A stretch of DNA of 64,000 nt from Betaproteobacteria bacterium SCN1. Its GTDB lineage: Bacteria; Pseudomonadota; Gammaproteobacteria; Burkholderiales; Thiobacillaceae. The stretch spans positions 62,001 through 126,000 of the forward strand of contig WBSF01000001.1 in the NCBI GenBank assembly GCA_008923315.1, in the 5' to 3' direction. The position numbers were made by a program, and so were the translations under genes. Shown here one piece after another: positions 1 through 9,432 of this stretch. The number at the start of each line of letters is the position of its first letter. The stretch's first letter is position 1. The notes beneath the pieces are model-generated. The model worked only from the letters and a program-made list of their open reading frames with translations. It made no database searches and was not told the DNA's origin.

Positions 1-2764
1 CGTAGCGCTCGAAGCGGTGGTCGCCGGTACCGGTCTTGCCGCCGATCACGAGCGGGGTGCCGTCGGCGGCTTTCAGCGCGCCGGCGAGACGGCCGGCGGT
101 GCCGCCCTGGACTACGTTGGCGAGCGCGCGGCGGACGATGCGGGCGACTTCGACCGGCATCAGCCGCTCGCCGGCCGCCGGTTTCTTCGACAGCGTGGTG
201 TCGTAGGGCGTGTGCGCGGCGAAGTGCAGACGGGTCAGGCTGTCCATGGGCCGCCGCACGCCGTCGTTGACCAGGATGCCCATCAGTTCGGCCAGCGCGG
301 CGGGACGGTCGCCCGAGCTGCCGATCGAGGTGGCGTAGGACGGCGTGATGTTGTCGAAGGGGTAGCCAAGCCGTTTCCAGTCGTGCAGCAGGCCGTCGAA
401 GGCCTCCACTTCGATCAGCGACTGGATGCGGATGTCCTGGGCATTCTTGCGGCTGGTCTTGAACAGCCAGTTGTAGACTTCGCGGCGCGCGTCGGCGCCC
501 TGGTCGTAGAGGGCTTTGAGATCGGTGTCGGGCTTGCCGCGCAGGGTCTGCACGACCCAGAGCTCGAGCGGGTGGATCTGCGACACGTAACCGCGGTCGG
601 CGAGATCGTAGGCTTCGGGCGCGTGGTCGCGGTAGAGCGCTTCCAGCGTTTTCGGGCTGAGGCTGGCGGCGGTGGGGATGGTCTGCCGCAGCGCATCGAC
701 GAAGGTGGCGAGATCGGCCTGCGGCTCCAGATAGCGGTACACGGCGGCAAAACGGCGCGGCGTGCGCGTGCGGGCGTAGAGATCGTCCGCCATCTGCGCC
801 GGGGTCTGAACCTTGTGGCGTTGATAGAAGCGGTTGGTGAAGACCTTGCCTTCCTGGTCGACGAAACGCAGCAGATAGGTTTCGCGCAGCGGGTTGCCCG
901 CGTCTTCGAGCACGCGCGCCGCCGCACCGGGGGTGGCGCTGGCGTAGTGGCGCACGATGTCGCGCATGATGCGGATGTAGACGAGGTTGACCGAGTTCTT
1001 GGTGGCCTCCCAGACGTCCATGACGCGGCTGTTGTCCTTGGGATCGAAGTTGGCGAAGGTGTGGATGCCGCCACCGGTGAAGAAAGTCTCGGGCGCGGCA
1101 GAATAGGGCCGCGCCATCGCGGCTTCGAGGGTGGCGGCGAGCGGTTCCTGGCGGTTTGCCAGCAGCCGCGCGGCGGTCCACTGGGCGAGCACGTCGCGCT
1201 GCGGCTGCGCCTTCTGCGCCAGCGTCTTGTCGTCGAGTGCGCGGTATTCGCCGTGCAGGCGGGCGATGATTTCCAGATAGGTGACGAGCGTGCGCAGCTT
1301 GGCGGTGGAGCCGAGATCGAGCCGCGCCTGGCTGTTGATGTCGAAAGGCTGGTTGAGGTTGTCGGCCTGGATGCGCAGGCGGTTGCCGGCCGGCGTCTTC
1401 TCGTACAGCGTGAAGCTGTAGATCACCTTGTCGAGCGGGTTGTCGGGCTTGAGCAGGCGAAAGCCGACGAGCCCCGAGGCCGTGGCGGCGTCGAGTCTGG
1501 CCAGGCTCTGCAGATAGCTGCTCACGATCTTCTGCGCGGGCTGGTTGATCGTGGTGTCGACCTTGAGATCGAGCCGGTCGAGGTCGTAGAGCCGCGCTTC
1601 GCCGAGCAATTGGGCGACGCGGATACGCTGCGCGTTGGCGGCTTTCTGGTCGACGAAGCGTGGCGGCGGCGGATCGATCCGATCGCGCGTGGCGCGCAGC
1701 TTGACCGTTTTGGCGCGGTCGGCCAGTGTGCGCGAAATGACGCCGGCGTTGGCGAGCAGGTCGAGATGGTCGTCGGTCAGCGCATCCAGTGCCTTGCGGT
1801 TGGTGGCCAGGTAGTACGACGGCCGGCGTTCGGCGACGATGAGCGACAGCGCGTGCTTGAAGGCGCGGGCGTATTCGGGGTCCCCGGGGTTGCCGGCCAG
1901 GGTGCGGTTGATCTTGTCGAATTCGAGGCCGTACCAGGCCCACAGGCCGTCGCCGACGCCGTTCACCTCACCGTAGCGTGGCGCGGCGGACAGCGGTACG
2001 GTGTTGAGATAGGCCATGACGGTTTCGCGCCGCATCGCCAGCGTGTTCGGCCCGTCGAGATAGGCGCGCAGGCTGGCCGTCGCCATCTGGCGCAGTTTCT
2101 CGCTCATGTCCGAGGTCCGTCCTTCGGGCGAATGGCGGTACTTCTCGATCTGCGTCGGCAGAGTGCTGCCGCCGGGCACGTTGCGGTTGCGGTCGACAAG
2201 ACTGATGCCTTTTTCCAGCAGTGCCTGCGCAAGGCGGTCCCATTCCACCGCCGGGTTGCGGGTGGGGAACTGGTCGGTGAGGAGCTCGCGGTTCTCGATG
2301 TAGAGCAGCGCATCGACCAGCACTTCGGGAATGGCGTCGAAACGGGGGTAGACCCGCTGCGGCAAGCGGGACTGGTAGAGCGGCTGGCCGTCGCTGTCGA
2401 GCAGGGTCAGACCGGCCTGGTCCTTTTCGTGGTAGGGCAGGAACAGGCCGAGGTCGTCGACGCGCGCCATCTGGATGCTGATCCTGGCCTGTTCGTCGAT
2501 TTTCCAGCCGGCCTTGTCCAGCCGGGTCAGGTAGTCGGGCAGTTTGCTGTAGCCGAGGCGCAGATCGTAGGGGCCGTCGCCGGGGTAACGGATGCGCCGG
2601 GAGGGGCCGGGCTCCAGCTGCCAGGTCATCTTCTGCGCGGTCCGTGCAAGGTATTTCGCCTCCAGCGCCGACGACACCAGCTCGTAGGCGATCAGCGCGA
2701 CCAGGCCGACCAGCAGCAGGAGGATGCCGAGGCCGATGAGGATGCGGCGCGGGACCTTGTGCAT
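1..2764 (-). CDS. Class A PBP-like glycosyltransferase/transpeptidase (C-terminus cut by window edge)
   Basis: Predicted inner-membrane enzyme that polymerises and cross-links peptidoglycan. The visible 921 residues start at ATG 2764 with a short cytoplasmic stretch and one N-terminal membrane segment (about residues 8-27). A GT51 glycosyltransferase domain follows, with the divergent motifs IENREL in place of EDRxF, GGSTLPTQ in place of GGSTITQQ, and a YLNTVPLS stretch. The transpeptidase domain shows STAK (486-489, SxxK), SVN further on, and KTGTGD (from 910) close to the window edge. It starts 9 bases after hemF stops, and its AAGGT ribosome site overlaps the hemF stop codon, so translation is probably coupled. 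The GT51 motifs differ from PBP1a/1b/1c, so I give no gene symbol. The class is confident; the subfamily is not. Confidence 0.85.
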   Translation of the reverse strand, partial: MHKVPRRILIGLGILLLLVGLVALIAYELVSSALEAKYLARTAQKMTWQLEPGPSRRIRYPGDGPYDLRLGYSKLPDYLTRLDKAGWKIDEQARISIQMARVDDLGLFLPYHEKDQAGLTLLDSDGQPLYQSRLPQRVYPRFDAIPEVLVDALLYIENRELLTDQFPTRNPAVEWDRLAQALLEKGISLVDRNRNVPGGSTLPTQIEKYRHSPEGRTSDMSEKLRQMATASLRAYLDGPNTLAMRRETVMAYLNTVPLSAAPRYGEVNGVGDGLWAWYGLEFDKINRTLAGNPGDPEYARAFKHALSLIVAERRPSYYLATNRKALDALTDDHLDLLANAGVISRTLADRAKTVKLRATRDRIDPPPPRFVDQKAANAQRIRVAQLLGEARLYDLDRLDLKVDTTINQPAQKIVSSYLQSLARLDAATASGLVGFRLLKPDNPLDKVIYSFTLYEKTPAGNRLRIQADNLNQPFDINSQARLDLGSTAKLRTLVTYLEIIARLHGEYRALDDKTLAQKAQPQRDVLAQWTAARLLANRQEPLAATLEAAMARPYSAAPETFFTGGGIHTFANFDPKDNSRVMDVWEATKNSVNLVYIRIMRDIVRHYASATPGAAARVLEDAGNPLRETYLLRFVDQEGKVFTNRFYQRHKVQTPAQMADDLYARTRTPRRFAAVYRYLEPQADLATFVDALRQTIPTAASLSPKTLEALYRDHAPEAYDLADRGYVSQIHPLELWVVQTLRGKPDTDLKALYDQGADARREVYNWLFKTSRKNAQDIRIQSLIEVEAFDGLLHDWKRLGYPFDNITPSYATSIGSSGDRPAALAELMGILVNDGVRRPMDSLTRLHFAAHTPYDTTLSKKPAAGERLMPVEVARIVRRALANVVQGGTAGRLAGALKAADGTPLVIGGKTGTGDHRFERY

Positions 2765-2773
2765 GCCGGTACC

Positions 2774-3682
2774 TTAAACCCAGTTCTTGGCGACGAGGAA
2801 ATCAGTGTAGAGCGCGGCTTCCGGCGATCCCGGTTCGGGCTGCCAGTCGTAGCGCCATTTCACGACGGGCGGCATCGACATCAGGATGGATTCGGTGCGG
2901 CCGCCGGACTGCAGGCCGAACAGGGTGCCGCGATCGAAGACGAGGTTGAATTCGACGTAGCGGCCGCGCCGGTAGGCCTGGAAATCGCGTTCGCGTTCGC
3001 CGTATTCGAGTGCCTTGCGGCGTTCGAGAATCGGCAGATAGGCGTCGATGAAGGCGTCGCCCACCGAGCGGGTCATGGCGAAGGCATGCTCGAAGCCGCC
3101 CTCGGAAAAGTCGTCGAAGAAGATGCCGCCCACGCCGCGCGGTTCGTTGCGGTGCTTGAGGAAGAAATAGGTGTCGCACCAGTTCTTGAAGCGCGGGTGC
3201 AGATCGGCGCCGTAGGGGTCGAGTGCCGCCTTGCAGGCAGCGTGGAAGTGGCGCGCGTCCTCTGCAAAGCCGTAGTAGGGCGTGAGATCCATCCCGCCGC
3301 CGAACCACCATACCGGCGCTTCGCCGTCCTTCAGTGCCACGAAGCAGCGCACGTTCATGTGCACCGTGGGCGCGTAGGGATTGCGCGGATGCTGGACCAG
3401 CGAGACGCCCATCGCCTCCCAGCGGCGGCCAGCGAGTTCGGGCCGGTGGGCGCTGGCCGAGGGCGGCAGTTTTTCGCCCAGCACGTGCGAGAAGTTCACG
3501 CCGCCGCGTTCGAGCACGCGACTGTCCTCGATCAGCCGCGAGATGCCGCCGCCGCCTTCGGTGCGTGCCCAGGCGTCGGTGCGGAAAGGTGAACCGTCTG
3601 CGGCTTCGAGTGCGGCAACGATGCGCGCCTGCAGGTCGAGCAGCCAGGTTTTGATGGCGGCAGTGTCGGGGGAGGCAGGCAT
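2774..3682 (-). CDS. hemF: Oxygen-dependent coproporphyrinogen-III oxidase
   Basis: Converts coproporphyrinogen III to protoporphyrinogen IX using oxygen, a cytoplasmic step of haem synthesis. The 302-residue protein matches the family length. It contains the conserved stretches [45 protein letters not shown] and [17 protein letters not shown] chose ATG 3682, which shares an ATGA overlap with the tsaC stop; the open frame extends further upstream, but that stretch lies inside tsaC and reads as out-of-frame sequence. It belongs to the purH-purD-tsaC-hemF run. HemJ, which acts on the next intermediate, is encoded at 45499. Confidence 0.96.
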   Translation of the reverse strand: MPASPDTAAIKTWLLDLQARIVAALEAADGSPFRTDAWARTEGGGGISRLIEDSRVLERGGVNFSHVLGEKLPPSASAHRPELAGRRWEAMGVSLVQHPRNPYAPTVHMNVRCFVALKDGEAPVWWFGGGMDLTPYYGFAEDARHFHAACKAALDPYGADLHPRFKNWCDTYFFLKHRNEPRGVGGIFFDDFSEGGFEHAFAMTRSVGDAFIDAYLPILERRKALEYGERERDFQAYRRGRYVEFNLVFDRGTLFGLQSGGRTESILMSMPPVVKWRYDWQPEPGSPEAALYTDFLVAKNWV

Positions 3683-4230
3683 CACGGGCGCAGAATCTTT
3701 CCGGTGGCGAGGTCGATCAGGGTGGAGGGGCGGCGGCGCGTGCCGATGCGGCCATCGAGTACGCACACGCGCGATCCGAATATTCTCCGGCATTCGGCGG
3801 CGGTTTGGGCGGGTTTGCGTCCGCTTTTGTTGGCGCTGGTGGAGACCAGCGCCATGCCGAGCGTGCGACACAGCCGGGCGGCTCCGGGGTGTGCGGTGAC
3901 GCGGACCGCCACGGTCGACCGGCCACCGGTGAGCAGTGCGGGACAGCGGCGCGAAGCCGGCACGACCCAGGTAACGGGGCCGGGCCAGCTGCGTTTCATG
4001 CGGGCGAGACCGGCGATCGGCAAAGGGGCGACATATGGCCTGAGTTGTGCCCAGTCGGCGGCGACGAGCAGCAGGCCCTTGGCGGCGTTGCGGCCCTTGG
4101 CGGCGATCAGGCGTCTAAGCGCATGCGGCTGGCGCGGATCGCAGCCGAGCCCGTAACAGGATTCGGTCGGGTAGGCGATAAGCCCGCCGTGCGCGAGATG
4201 CGCACGCAGGGCAATCGCATCGCCGTTCAC
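3682..4230 (-). CDS. tsaC: Threonylcarbamoyl-AMP synthase (Sua5/YrdC/YwlC family)
   Basis: Makes threonylcarbamoyl-AMP from threonine, bicarbonate and ATP, the first step of the t6A37 modification of ANN-decoding tRNAs. The 182 residues have the length of the short TsaC form without the extra Sua5 domain. The N-terminal [18 protein letters not shown] and the later [13 protein letters not shown] and [13 protein letters not shown] match the YrdC nucleotide-binding core. It lies 10 bases after purD and overlaps the hemF start (ATGA), which suggests cotranscription. TsaC and the paralogous YciO are hard to separate by eye, but the STSAN motif and length favour TsaC. Confidence 0.9.
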   Translation of the reverse strand: MNGDAIALRAHLAHGGLIAYPTESCYGLGCDPRQPHALRRLIAAKGRNAAKGLLLVAADWAQLRPYVAPLPIAGLARMKRSWPGPVTWVVPASRRCPALLTGGRSTVAVRVTAHPGAARLCRTLGMALVSTSANKSGRKPAQTAAECRRIFGSRVCVLDGRIGTRRRPSTLIDLATGKILRP

Positions 4231-4240
4231 CGTTTATCCC

Positions 4241-5518
4241 TTATTTCTTGCGGTCCAGCGCGCGCCAGCCGATGTCGCGACGGTATTGCATGCCGTCGAA
4301 ATGGATACCGGCGATGGTTTCGTAAGCCCGTTTCTGCGCCATGCGCACGCTGTCGCCCAGCGCGGCGACGGCGAGCACGCGCCCGCCGTTTACGACGATG
4401 CCGCCGCCGGCCTCGTGCGTGCCGGCGTGGAAGATGTGAAGGTCCTCGGCCGGTGCCGGCAGGGCGCCGATGACGGCGCCTTTTTTCGGCGCGTCGGGAT
4501 AGCCCCCGGCGGCCAGCACCACGGCCAGCGCGGTGCGCCGGTCCCATTCGGCCTCGATCTGGTCGAGCCGGCCGTCGATCGCGGCATCCAGCAGCGTAGC
4601 GAGGTCGGACTTCAGCCGCATCATGATCGGCTGGGTTTCGGGGTCGCCCATGCGGCAGTTGAATTCGAGCACCTTGGGGGCACCGTCCGGCGCCACCATG
4701 ATGCCGGCATAGAGAAAGCCGGTGTAGCGGATGCCGTCGGCCGCCATGCCTTCGACCGTCGGCATGATGACCTCGCGCATGATGCGTGCGTGCAGTTCGG
4801 GGGTGACGACCGGCGCCGGTGAATATGCGCCCATACCGCCGGTGTTGGGACCGGTGTCGCCGTCGCCGAGGCGTTTGTGGTCCTGCGACGAGGCAAGCGC
4901 GAGCACGTGCTCGCCGTCGACCAGGACGATGAAGCTGGCTTCCTCGCCGAGCAGGCATGCCTCGATCACCACGCGGTGACCGGCCTCGCCCATACTGTTG
5001 CCGGCGAGCATGGCGTCGACCGCGGCGTGCGCTTCGTCGGCCGTCGTTGCCACCACCACGCCCTTGCCGGCGGCCAGCCCGTCGGCCTTGACCACGATGG
5101 GCGCGCCCTGTGCGTCGATGTAGGCGTGTGCCGTGGCCGCGTCGGTGAAGGTGCCGAAGGCCGCGGTGGGGATGGAATGGCGCGCCATGAACTGCTTGGC
5201 GAAGTCCTTCGAGCTTTCGAGCTGCGCCGCGGCCTGTGTGGGGCCGAAAATGCGCAAGCCCGCGGCGCGGAAGGCATCGACCACGCCGGCGGCGAGCGGC
5301 GCTTCGGGGCCGACCACGGTGAAGGCGATGTCGGGGTCGTTGCGGACGAATTCGACCAGCGCCGGGATGTCGGTGAGCGGCACGTTGGCGAGACCGCTTT
5401 CGGTCGCCGTGCCGCCGTTGCCGGGTGCGACGAAGACCTGGGAAACCTTGGGCGATTGTGCGAGCTTCCAGGCCAGTGCGTGTTCGCGTCCGCCGGAGCC
5501 GATGACGAGGAGTTTCAT
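4241..5518 (-). CDS. purD: Phosphoribosylamine-glycine ligase (GARS)
   Basis: ATP-dependent ligase joining glycine to 5-phosphoribosylamine, the second step of purine synthesis in the cytoplasm. The 425 residues are full length. The N-terminus [19 protein letters not shown], the ATP-grasp region ([31 protein letters not shown]), [13 protein letters not shown] and [16 protein letters not shown] are all typical. It follows purH after a 93-base gap filled by an inverted array of 7-base units (5524-5607), and it precedes tsaC by 10 bases. The pairing with purH is common in proteobacteria. Confidence 0.97.
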   Translation of the reverse strand: MKLLVIGSGGREHALAWKLAQSPKVSQVFVAPGNGGTATESGLANVPLTDIPALVEFVRNDPDIAFTVVGPEAPLAAGVVDAFRAAGLRIFGPTQAAAQLESSKDFAKQFMARHSIPTAAFGTFTDAATAHAYIDAQGAPIVVKADGLAAGKGVVVATTADEAHAAVDAMLAGNSMGEAGHRVVIEACLLGEEASFIVLVDGEHVLALASSQDHKRLGDGDTGPNTGGMGAYSPAPVVTPELHARIMREVIMPTVEGMAADGIRYTGFLYAGIMVAPDGAPKVLEFNCRMGDPETQPIMMRLKSDLATLLDAAIDGRLDQIEAEWDRRTALAVVLAAGGYPDAPKKGAVIGALPAPAEDLHIFHAGTHEAGGGIVVNGGRVLAVAALGDSVRMAQKRAYETIAGIHFDGMQYRRDIGWRALDRKK

Positions 5519-5523
5519 GATGT

Positions 5524-5607
5524 GGTGAGCGGTAGGGAGTGAACGGCGAGCGGCTGGGGTGACGTGCCCGGGTTTATCCGCTCACCGTTCACCGCTTGCC
5601 GCTCGCC
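5524..5607. repeat. Inverted array of 7-base units between purH and purD
   Basis: The right arm (5580-5607) is four adjacent heptamers: GCTCACC, GTTCACC, GCTTGCC, GCTCGCC. The complement of the left arm (5524-5551) is also four heptamers: GCTCGCC, GTTCACT, CCCTACC, GCTCACC. Compared over 30 bases, the arms match at 24 positions and are separated by a 24-base spacer. The element fills nearly all of the purH-purD gap and could fold into a long hairpin in RNA. I recall similar heptamer-based intergenic repeats in Rhodocyclales genomes, but I could not check this. Confidence 0.75.
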
Positions 5608-5611
5608 AGGA

Positions 5612-7171
5612 TCAATGTCGGAAATGCCGTGTGCCGGTGAACACCATTGCGATGCCGTGTTCGTCGGCAGCGGCGATGACTTCGTCGTCGCGCATCGAGC
5701 CGCCGGGCTGGATCACCGCCTGGATGCCGGCCTGGGCGGCGTTGTCGAGACCGTCGCGGAACGGGAAGAAGGCATCGCTCGCCATCACCGAGCCGGGCAC
5801 GGCCAGACCGGCCTGTTCGGCCTTGATCGCGGCGATGCGCGCGGAGTTCACGCGGCTCATCTGGCCGGCGCCGACACCGACGGTCATGCGGTCTTTGGCA
5901 TAGACGATGGCGTTGGACTTGACGAACTTGGCGACGCGCCAGGCGAACAGCAGGTCGTCCATTTCCTTGTCCGTCGGCACGCGCCGGGTGACCACCTTGA
6001 GTTCGGCATTGAGCAGCACATCGGCATCCTGCACCAGCAGACCGCCGGCGACGCGTTTCATGTCCATCTGGGCGACCGTGCCGTCCCACTGGCCGCATTC
6101 GAGCAGACGTACGTTCTTTTTGGCAGCGACGGCTGCGGATGCCTCGGGGCTGACCTCGGGCGCAACGATGACCTCGACGAACTGGCGCTCGACGATGGCC
6201 TTGGCCGTTTCGCCGTCGAGGCGACCGTTGAAGGCAATGATGCCGCCGAAAGCGGATTCGGGATCGGTCTGGTAGGCGCGGTTGTAGGCTTCGAGCAGCG
6301 TCGTGCCGCAGGCCACGCCGCAGGGGTTGGCATGCTTGACGATGACGCAGGCGGGCGCGGTGTCGAACAGCTTCACGCATTCCAGTGCAGCGTCGGTGTC
6401 GGCGATGTTGTTGTAGCTGAGTTCCTTGCCCTGGATCTGGCGCGCGGTGGCGATGGTGCCGGCCGGGGCCTTGGCCTCGACGTAGAAGGCGCCGGCCTGA
6501 TGCGGGTTTTCGCCGTAGCGGCAGGTCTGGGCGCGCACGAAATTCAGGTTCAGGCGCTCGCCGAACGGTTCCTTTGCGCCGGCGTCGTTCAGCGCGGTGA
6601 GGTAGTTGGAGATGGCGCTGTCGTATTCGGCGGTGTGGCTGAAGGCCTTCTTGGCGAGGCCGAAGCGTGTGGCGTCAGTGAGTGCGCCACCATTGGCCTG
6701 CATCTCGGCGACCAGATTCGCGTAGTCGGCCGGGTCGGTGACGATGGCGACGAAGCGGTAGTTCTTGGCGGACGAGCGCACCATGGCCGGGCCGCCGATG
6801 TCGATGTTCTCGATGGCGTCGTCGAGCGTGTGCGGTTTGGCGACGGTCTCGCGGAAGGGGTAGAGGTTGACGCACACCAGATCGATGTTGCCGATGCCGT
6901 GCTCGTTCATGGTGGCAACGTGTTCGGGCAGGTCGCGTCGGCCGAGGATGCCGCCGTGCACTTTCGGGTGCAGCGTCTTGACGCGGCCGTCGAGCATTTC
7001 GGGGAAGCCGGTGTAGTCCGACACGTCCATCACCGGCAGGCCGGCGTCGCGGATGGCTTTGGCGGTGCCGCCGGTGGAGAGGAGTTCGACGCCGGCGGCG
7101 GAAAGGGCACGGGCGAAGTCAATGAGGCCGGTTTTGTCGGAAACCGAAAGCAGGGCGCGCTGGATTTTCAT
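5612..7171 (-). CDS. purH: Bifunctional AICAR transformylase/IMP cyclohydrolase
   Basis: Catalyses the last two steps to IMP: formylation of AICAR and ring closure. The 519 residues are full length. The N-terminal IMP cyclohydrolase (MGS-like) domain has [35 protein letters not shown] and VCVNLYPF. The C-terminal transformylase domain has [35 protein letters not shown] and, near the end, DAFFPFRDG. It starts 16 bases after fis and is followed by purD. The dusB-fis-purH-purD order suggests a run expressed in growth-related conditions; the coupling is inferred from spacing. Confidence 0.97.
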   Translation of the reverse strand: MKIQRALLSVSDKTGLIDFARALSAAGVELLSTGGTAKAIRDAGLPVMDVSDYTGFPEMLDGRVKTLHPKVHGGILGRRDLPEHVATMNEHGIGNIDLVCVNLYPFRETVAKPHTLDDAIENIDIGGPAMVRSSAKNYRFVAIVTDPADYANLVAEMQANGGALTDATRFGLAKKAFSHTAEYDSAISNYLTALNDAGAKEPFGERLNLNFVRAQTCRYGENPHQAGAFYVEAKAPAGTIATARQIQGKELSYNNIADTDAALECVKLFDTAPACVIVKHANPCGVACGTTLLEAYNRAYQTDPESAFGGIIAFNGRLDGETAKAIVERQFVEVIVAPEVSPEASAAVAAKKNVRLLECGQWDGTVAQMDMKRVAGGLLVQDADVLLNAELKVVTRRVPTDKEMDDLLFAWRVAKFVKSNAIVYAKDRMTVGVGAGQMSRVNSARIAAIKAEQAGLAVPGSVMASDAFFPFRDGLDNAAQAGIQAVIQPGGSMRDDEVIAAADEHGIAMVFTGTRHFRH

Positions 7172-7187
7172 CGTGCAGGAAGCGGAA

Positions 7188-7427
7188 TTATTCTGAGAGG
7201 CCGTGTTCGCGCATTTTCTTGCGCAGGGTGTTGCGGTTGATGCCGAGCATGTCGGCGGCGCGGGTCTGGTTGCCTTCCGCGCGGTCCAGGATATAGGCGA
7301 TGAGCGGTTTTTCCACCGCGTTCATCACCATGTCGTAGATTTCGCTGGGCATTTCACCGTCGAGATCCTTGAAATAGCGGTTGAGCGATCGTCGCATGCA
7401 TGCGGCGATTTCGTTCTCTTCTATCAT
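7188..7427 (-). CDS. fis: Fis family nucleoid-associated DNA-binding protein
   Basis: Small helix-turn-helix protein that bends DNA and controls growth-phase transcription in proteobacteria. The 79 residues are shorter than the 98 of E. coli Fis, as is usual in betaproteobacteria. The C-terminal helix-turn-helix (about residues 50-77) reads [21 protein letters not shown], close to the NtrC-type domain. A strong purine-rich ribosome site (AGGGGG) lies just upstream of ATG 7427. It sits downstream of dusB, the classic neighbour, but here with a 211-base gap that holds a short palindrome (7444-7459) and no evident gene. Confidence 0.93.
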   Translation of the reverse strand: MIEENEIAACMRRSLNRYFKDLDGEMPSEIYDMVMNAVEKPLIAYILDRAEGNQTRAADMLGINRNTLRKKMREHGLSE

Positions 7428-7443
7428 TGTTTACCCCCTAAGC

Positions 7444-7459
7444 GCCTGTCTGGACAGGC
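7444..7459. promoter_or_regulatory. Short palindrome upstream of fis
   Basis: GCCTGTC and its complement GACAGGC are separated by two bases, 17 bases upstream of the fis start codon. It could be a protein-binding site or a small RNA hairpin near the ribosome site. No function can be assigned from sequence alone. Confidence 0.3.
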
Positions 7460-7638
7460 ATCATGTTCCGCGCCGCCAGCCTGCCGCATGCAGGGCCGGG
7501 CATGGAACGCGAAGTTGGATCATGTCCGCCACGCGCGCCGGAACGCAACGGGCAGGCGCCGTCCCGGGCCTGCGGTTTGCGCCTGGCAAGCGTCGGGTAC
7601 GGGTTTCGAGATGAAGCATGGCATTCGTCTGCGCAGAT

Positions 7639-8700
7639 CTAGGCCGCGAGCCGCGAAACGGACGGCAGGTTCCGGATGTCGCCGGCATCGCCCGGGATCG
7701 GTGGCGTTTCGTAGCGCAGCCGGCTGTCGGCGCGTGCCGCCTGGGCGAAGTAATCGTTGACCACGGCGAGCTGCTCGGCCACGGTATCGAGCTGGTTCAT
7801 GGTGTGGCGGAAGGCGCTGCTGCCGACCAGGCCCTTGGTGTACCAGGAAATGTGCTTGCGTGCGACGCGCACGCCGGTGACGTCGCCGTAGAAGGCATAC
7901 AGATCGTGCAGGTGGCCGATGAGCACGGCATGGATTTCCGCGACTTCGGGCTGCGGCAGGTGTGTGCCGGTATTCAGGTAATGCGCGATCTCGCGGAAGA
8001 TCCACGGCCGGCCCTGGGCGGCGCGGCCGATCATCACGGCATCGGCGCCGGTGTAGTCGAGCACGTGTTTCGCCTTTTCCGGCGTGGTGATGTCGCCGTT
8101 GGCGATCACCGGGATTTTCGCAGCGGCCTTGACTGCCTTGATTGTGTCGTACTCGGCGTCGCCGCTGTAGCCGCAGGCGCGGGTGCGGCCGTGCATGGCC
8201 AGCGCCTGTACGCCGGCGTTTTCGGCGATCTTCAGGATGTTCAATGCGTTGCGATGCTCGCGGTCCCAGCCGGTGCGAATCTTCAGTGTGACCGGTACTT
8301 CCGGCACGGCGTCGATCACCGCGTCGAGAATGCGTCCGACCAGCGATTCGTCCTGCAGGAGCGCCGAGCCGGCCATCACGTTGCAGACTTTCTTGGCCGG
8401 GCAGCCCATGTTGATGTCGATGATCTGCGCGCCGCGGGCGACGTTGTGCCGCGCCGCTTCGGCCATCATCGCGGGGTCGGCGCCGGCGATCTGCACGCTG
8501 ATCGGATCGACCTCGCCGTCGTGGTTGGCGCGTCGTGCGGTTTTGGCCGAACCGTACAGCAGCGAATTCGACGTCACCATCTCGGACACGGCCATGCCTG
8601 CGCCGAGCTGCTTGCAGAGCTGGCGAAACGGGCGATCGGTCACCCCGGCCATGGGCGCGACGATCAGCGTGTTCTTGAGGACGTGGGAACCGATACGCAT
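7639..8700 (-). CDS. dusB: tRNA-dihydrouridine synthase B
   Basis: FMN- and NADPH-dependent enzyme that reduces uridine to dihydrouridine in the tRNA D-loop. The 353-residue protein starts at ATG 8700 ([10 protein letters not shown]); the frame is open 13 codons further, but the family starts here. Key stretches are [15 protein letters not shown] near the N-terminus, [12 protein letters not shown] with the catalytic cysteine, LKIRTGW, MHGRTR and ANGDI. It lies upstream of fis, as in many proteobacteria, though the 211-base gap may hold a separate fis promoter. It diverges from mscL across 127 bases. Confidence 0.95.
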   Translation of the reverse strand: MRIGSHVLKNTLIVAPMAGVTDRPFRQLCKQLGAGMAVSEMVTSNSLLYGSAKTARRANHDGEVDPISVQIAGADPAMMAEAARHNVARGAQIIDINMGCPAKKVCNVMAGSALLQDESLVGRILDAVIDAVPEVPVTLKIRTGWDREHRNALNILKIAENAGVQALAMHGRTRACGYSGDAEYDTIKAVKAAAKIPVIANGDITTPEKAKHVLDYTGADAVMIGRAAQGRPWIFREIAHYLNTGTHLPQPEVAEIHAVLIGHLHDLYAFYGDVTGVRVARKHISWYTKGLVGSSAFRHTMNQLDTVAEQLAVVNDYFAQAARADSRLRYETPPIPGDAGDIRNLPSVSRLAA

Positions 8701-8827
8701 AAGGGGCAGGATTTTACCCGCGTCGCCGGACACGACCAAGCGGATGAGAATTTACATTTACGGCTGGAGGCAACCCCTTCGAGGGATTACCATCCGGACG
8801 TTTCAAGCCAGAAGGGAGAAATGCAGC

Positions 8828-9250
8828 ATGGGCTTCATGTCGGAATTCAGGGAATTCGCAGTCAAGGGCAACGCCATGGACCTCGCGGTCGGCGTGATCA
8901 TCGGCGCGGCTTTCGGCAAGATCGTCGACTCGATCGTAAACGACCTGATCATGCCGGTCATTGGCGCGATTTTCGGTGGCTTCGATTTTTCCAATTTCTT
9001 CATGCCGCTGGGGACAGTGCCCGAAGGGGTGGCGATGACGCTGGTCGAAGTGAAGAAAGCCGGCGTGCCGGTGTTCGCCTACGGCAATTTCCTGACCATC
9101 CTGCTCAATTTCATCATTCTGGCTTTCATCGTGTTCATGCTGGTCAAGCAGGTGAACCGGCTGAAGAAGGAGGCGCCGCCTCCCGCGCCTCCCGCCACGC
9201 CGGAGGATGTGATGCTGCTGCGCGAAATACGCGACAGCCTGCGGAAGTGA
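8828..9250 (+). CDS. mscL: Large-conductance mechanosensitive channel
   Basis: Homopentameric inner-membrane channel that opens under membrane tension to release solutes after osmotic downshock. The 140 residues have family length. The amphipathic N-terminus [19 protein letters not shown] leads into the first membrane helix, and a second helix ([19 protein letters not shown]) is followed by a charged C-terminal bundle. The start at 8828 has GAAGGGAG at a good distance; ATG 8837 (MSEFREF) is a possible alternative, since many homologues begin with MS at that point. It is transcribed away from dusB. Confidence 0.95.
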   Translation: MGFMSEFREFAVKGNAMDLAVGVIIGAAFGKIVDSIVNDLIMPVIGAIFGGFDFSNFFMPLGTVPEGVAMTLVEVKKAGVPVFAYGNFLTILLNFIILAFIVFMLVKQVNRLKKEAPPPAPPATPEDVMLLREIRDSLRK

Positions 9251-9316
9251 AGCGGCGGGCGGGTTGCGCCCGTGCAACAGGCTGACTAATTTACAAACCG
9301 GACGCCGGACGCCTGT

Positions 9317-9344
9317 TTGGCCGGGCGGAAGGGGAGGGTACAAT
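9317..9344 (+). promoter_or_regulatory. Candidate sigma-70 promoter of the OmpA-family gene
   Basis: TTGGCC (9317-9322) and TACAAT (9339-9344) are separated by 16 bases in the 182-base gap before the OmpA-family gene. This gives a leader of roughly 80 bases. The match to the consensus is moderate, and this is a prediction only. Confidence 0.4.
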
Positions 9345-9432
9345 CGACCCATTCCCCTTTTGCCGGCTGCACCGGCAACCCGGGTGGATTCCCCGACTAC
9401 AGACACACAGACGAAAAAACGAGGATCGCACA

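Noticed and set aside
17..3592. A very long open frame on the plus strand
   Set aside because: It runs opposite the class A PBP-like gene and hemF and is rich in Arg, Gly and Ala, as expected for antisense of high-G+C coding DNA. Family motifs are only on the minus strand.
9253..9275. GC-rich stem after mscL as a terminator
   Set aside because: The stem is short and no T run follows.
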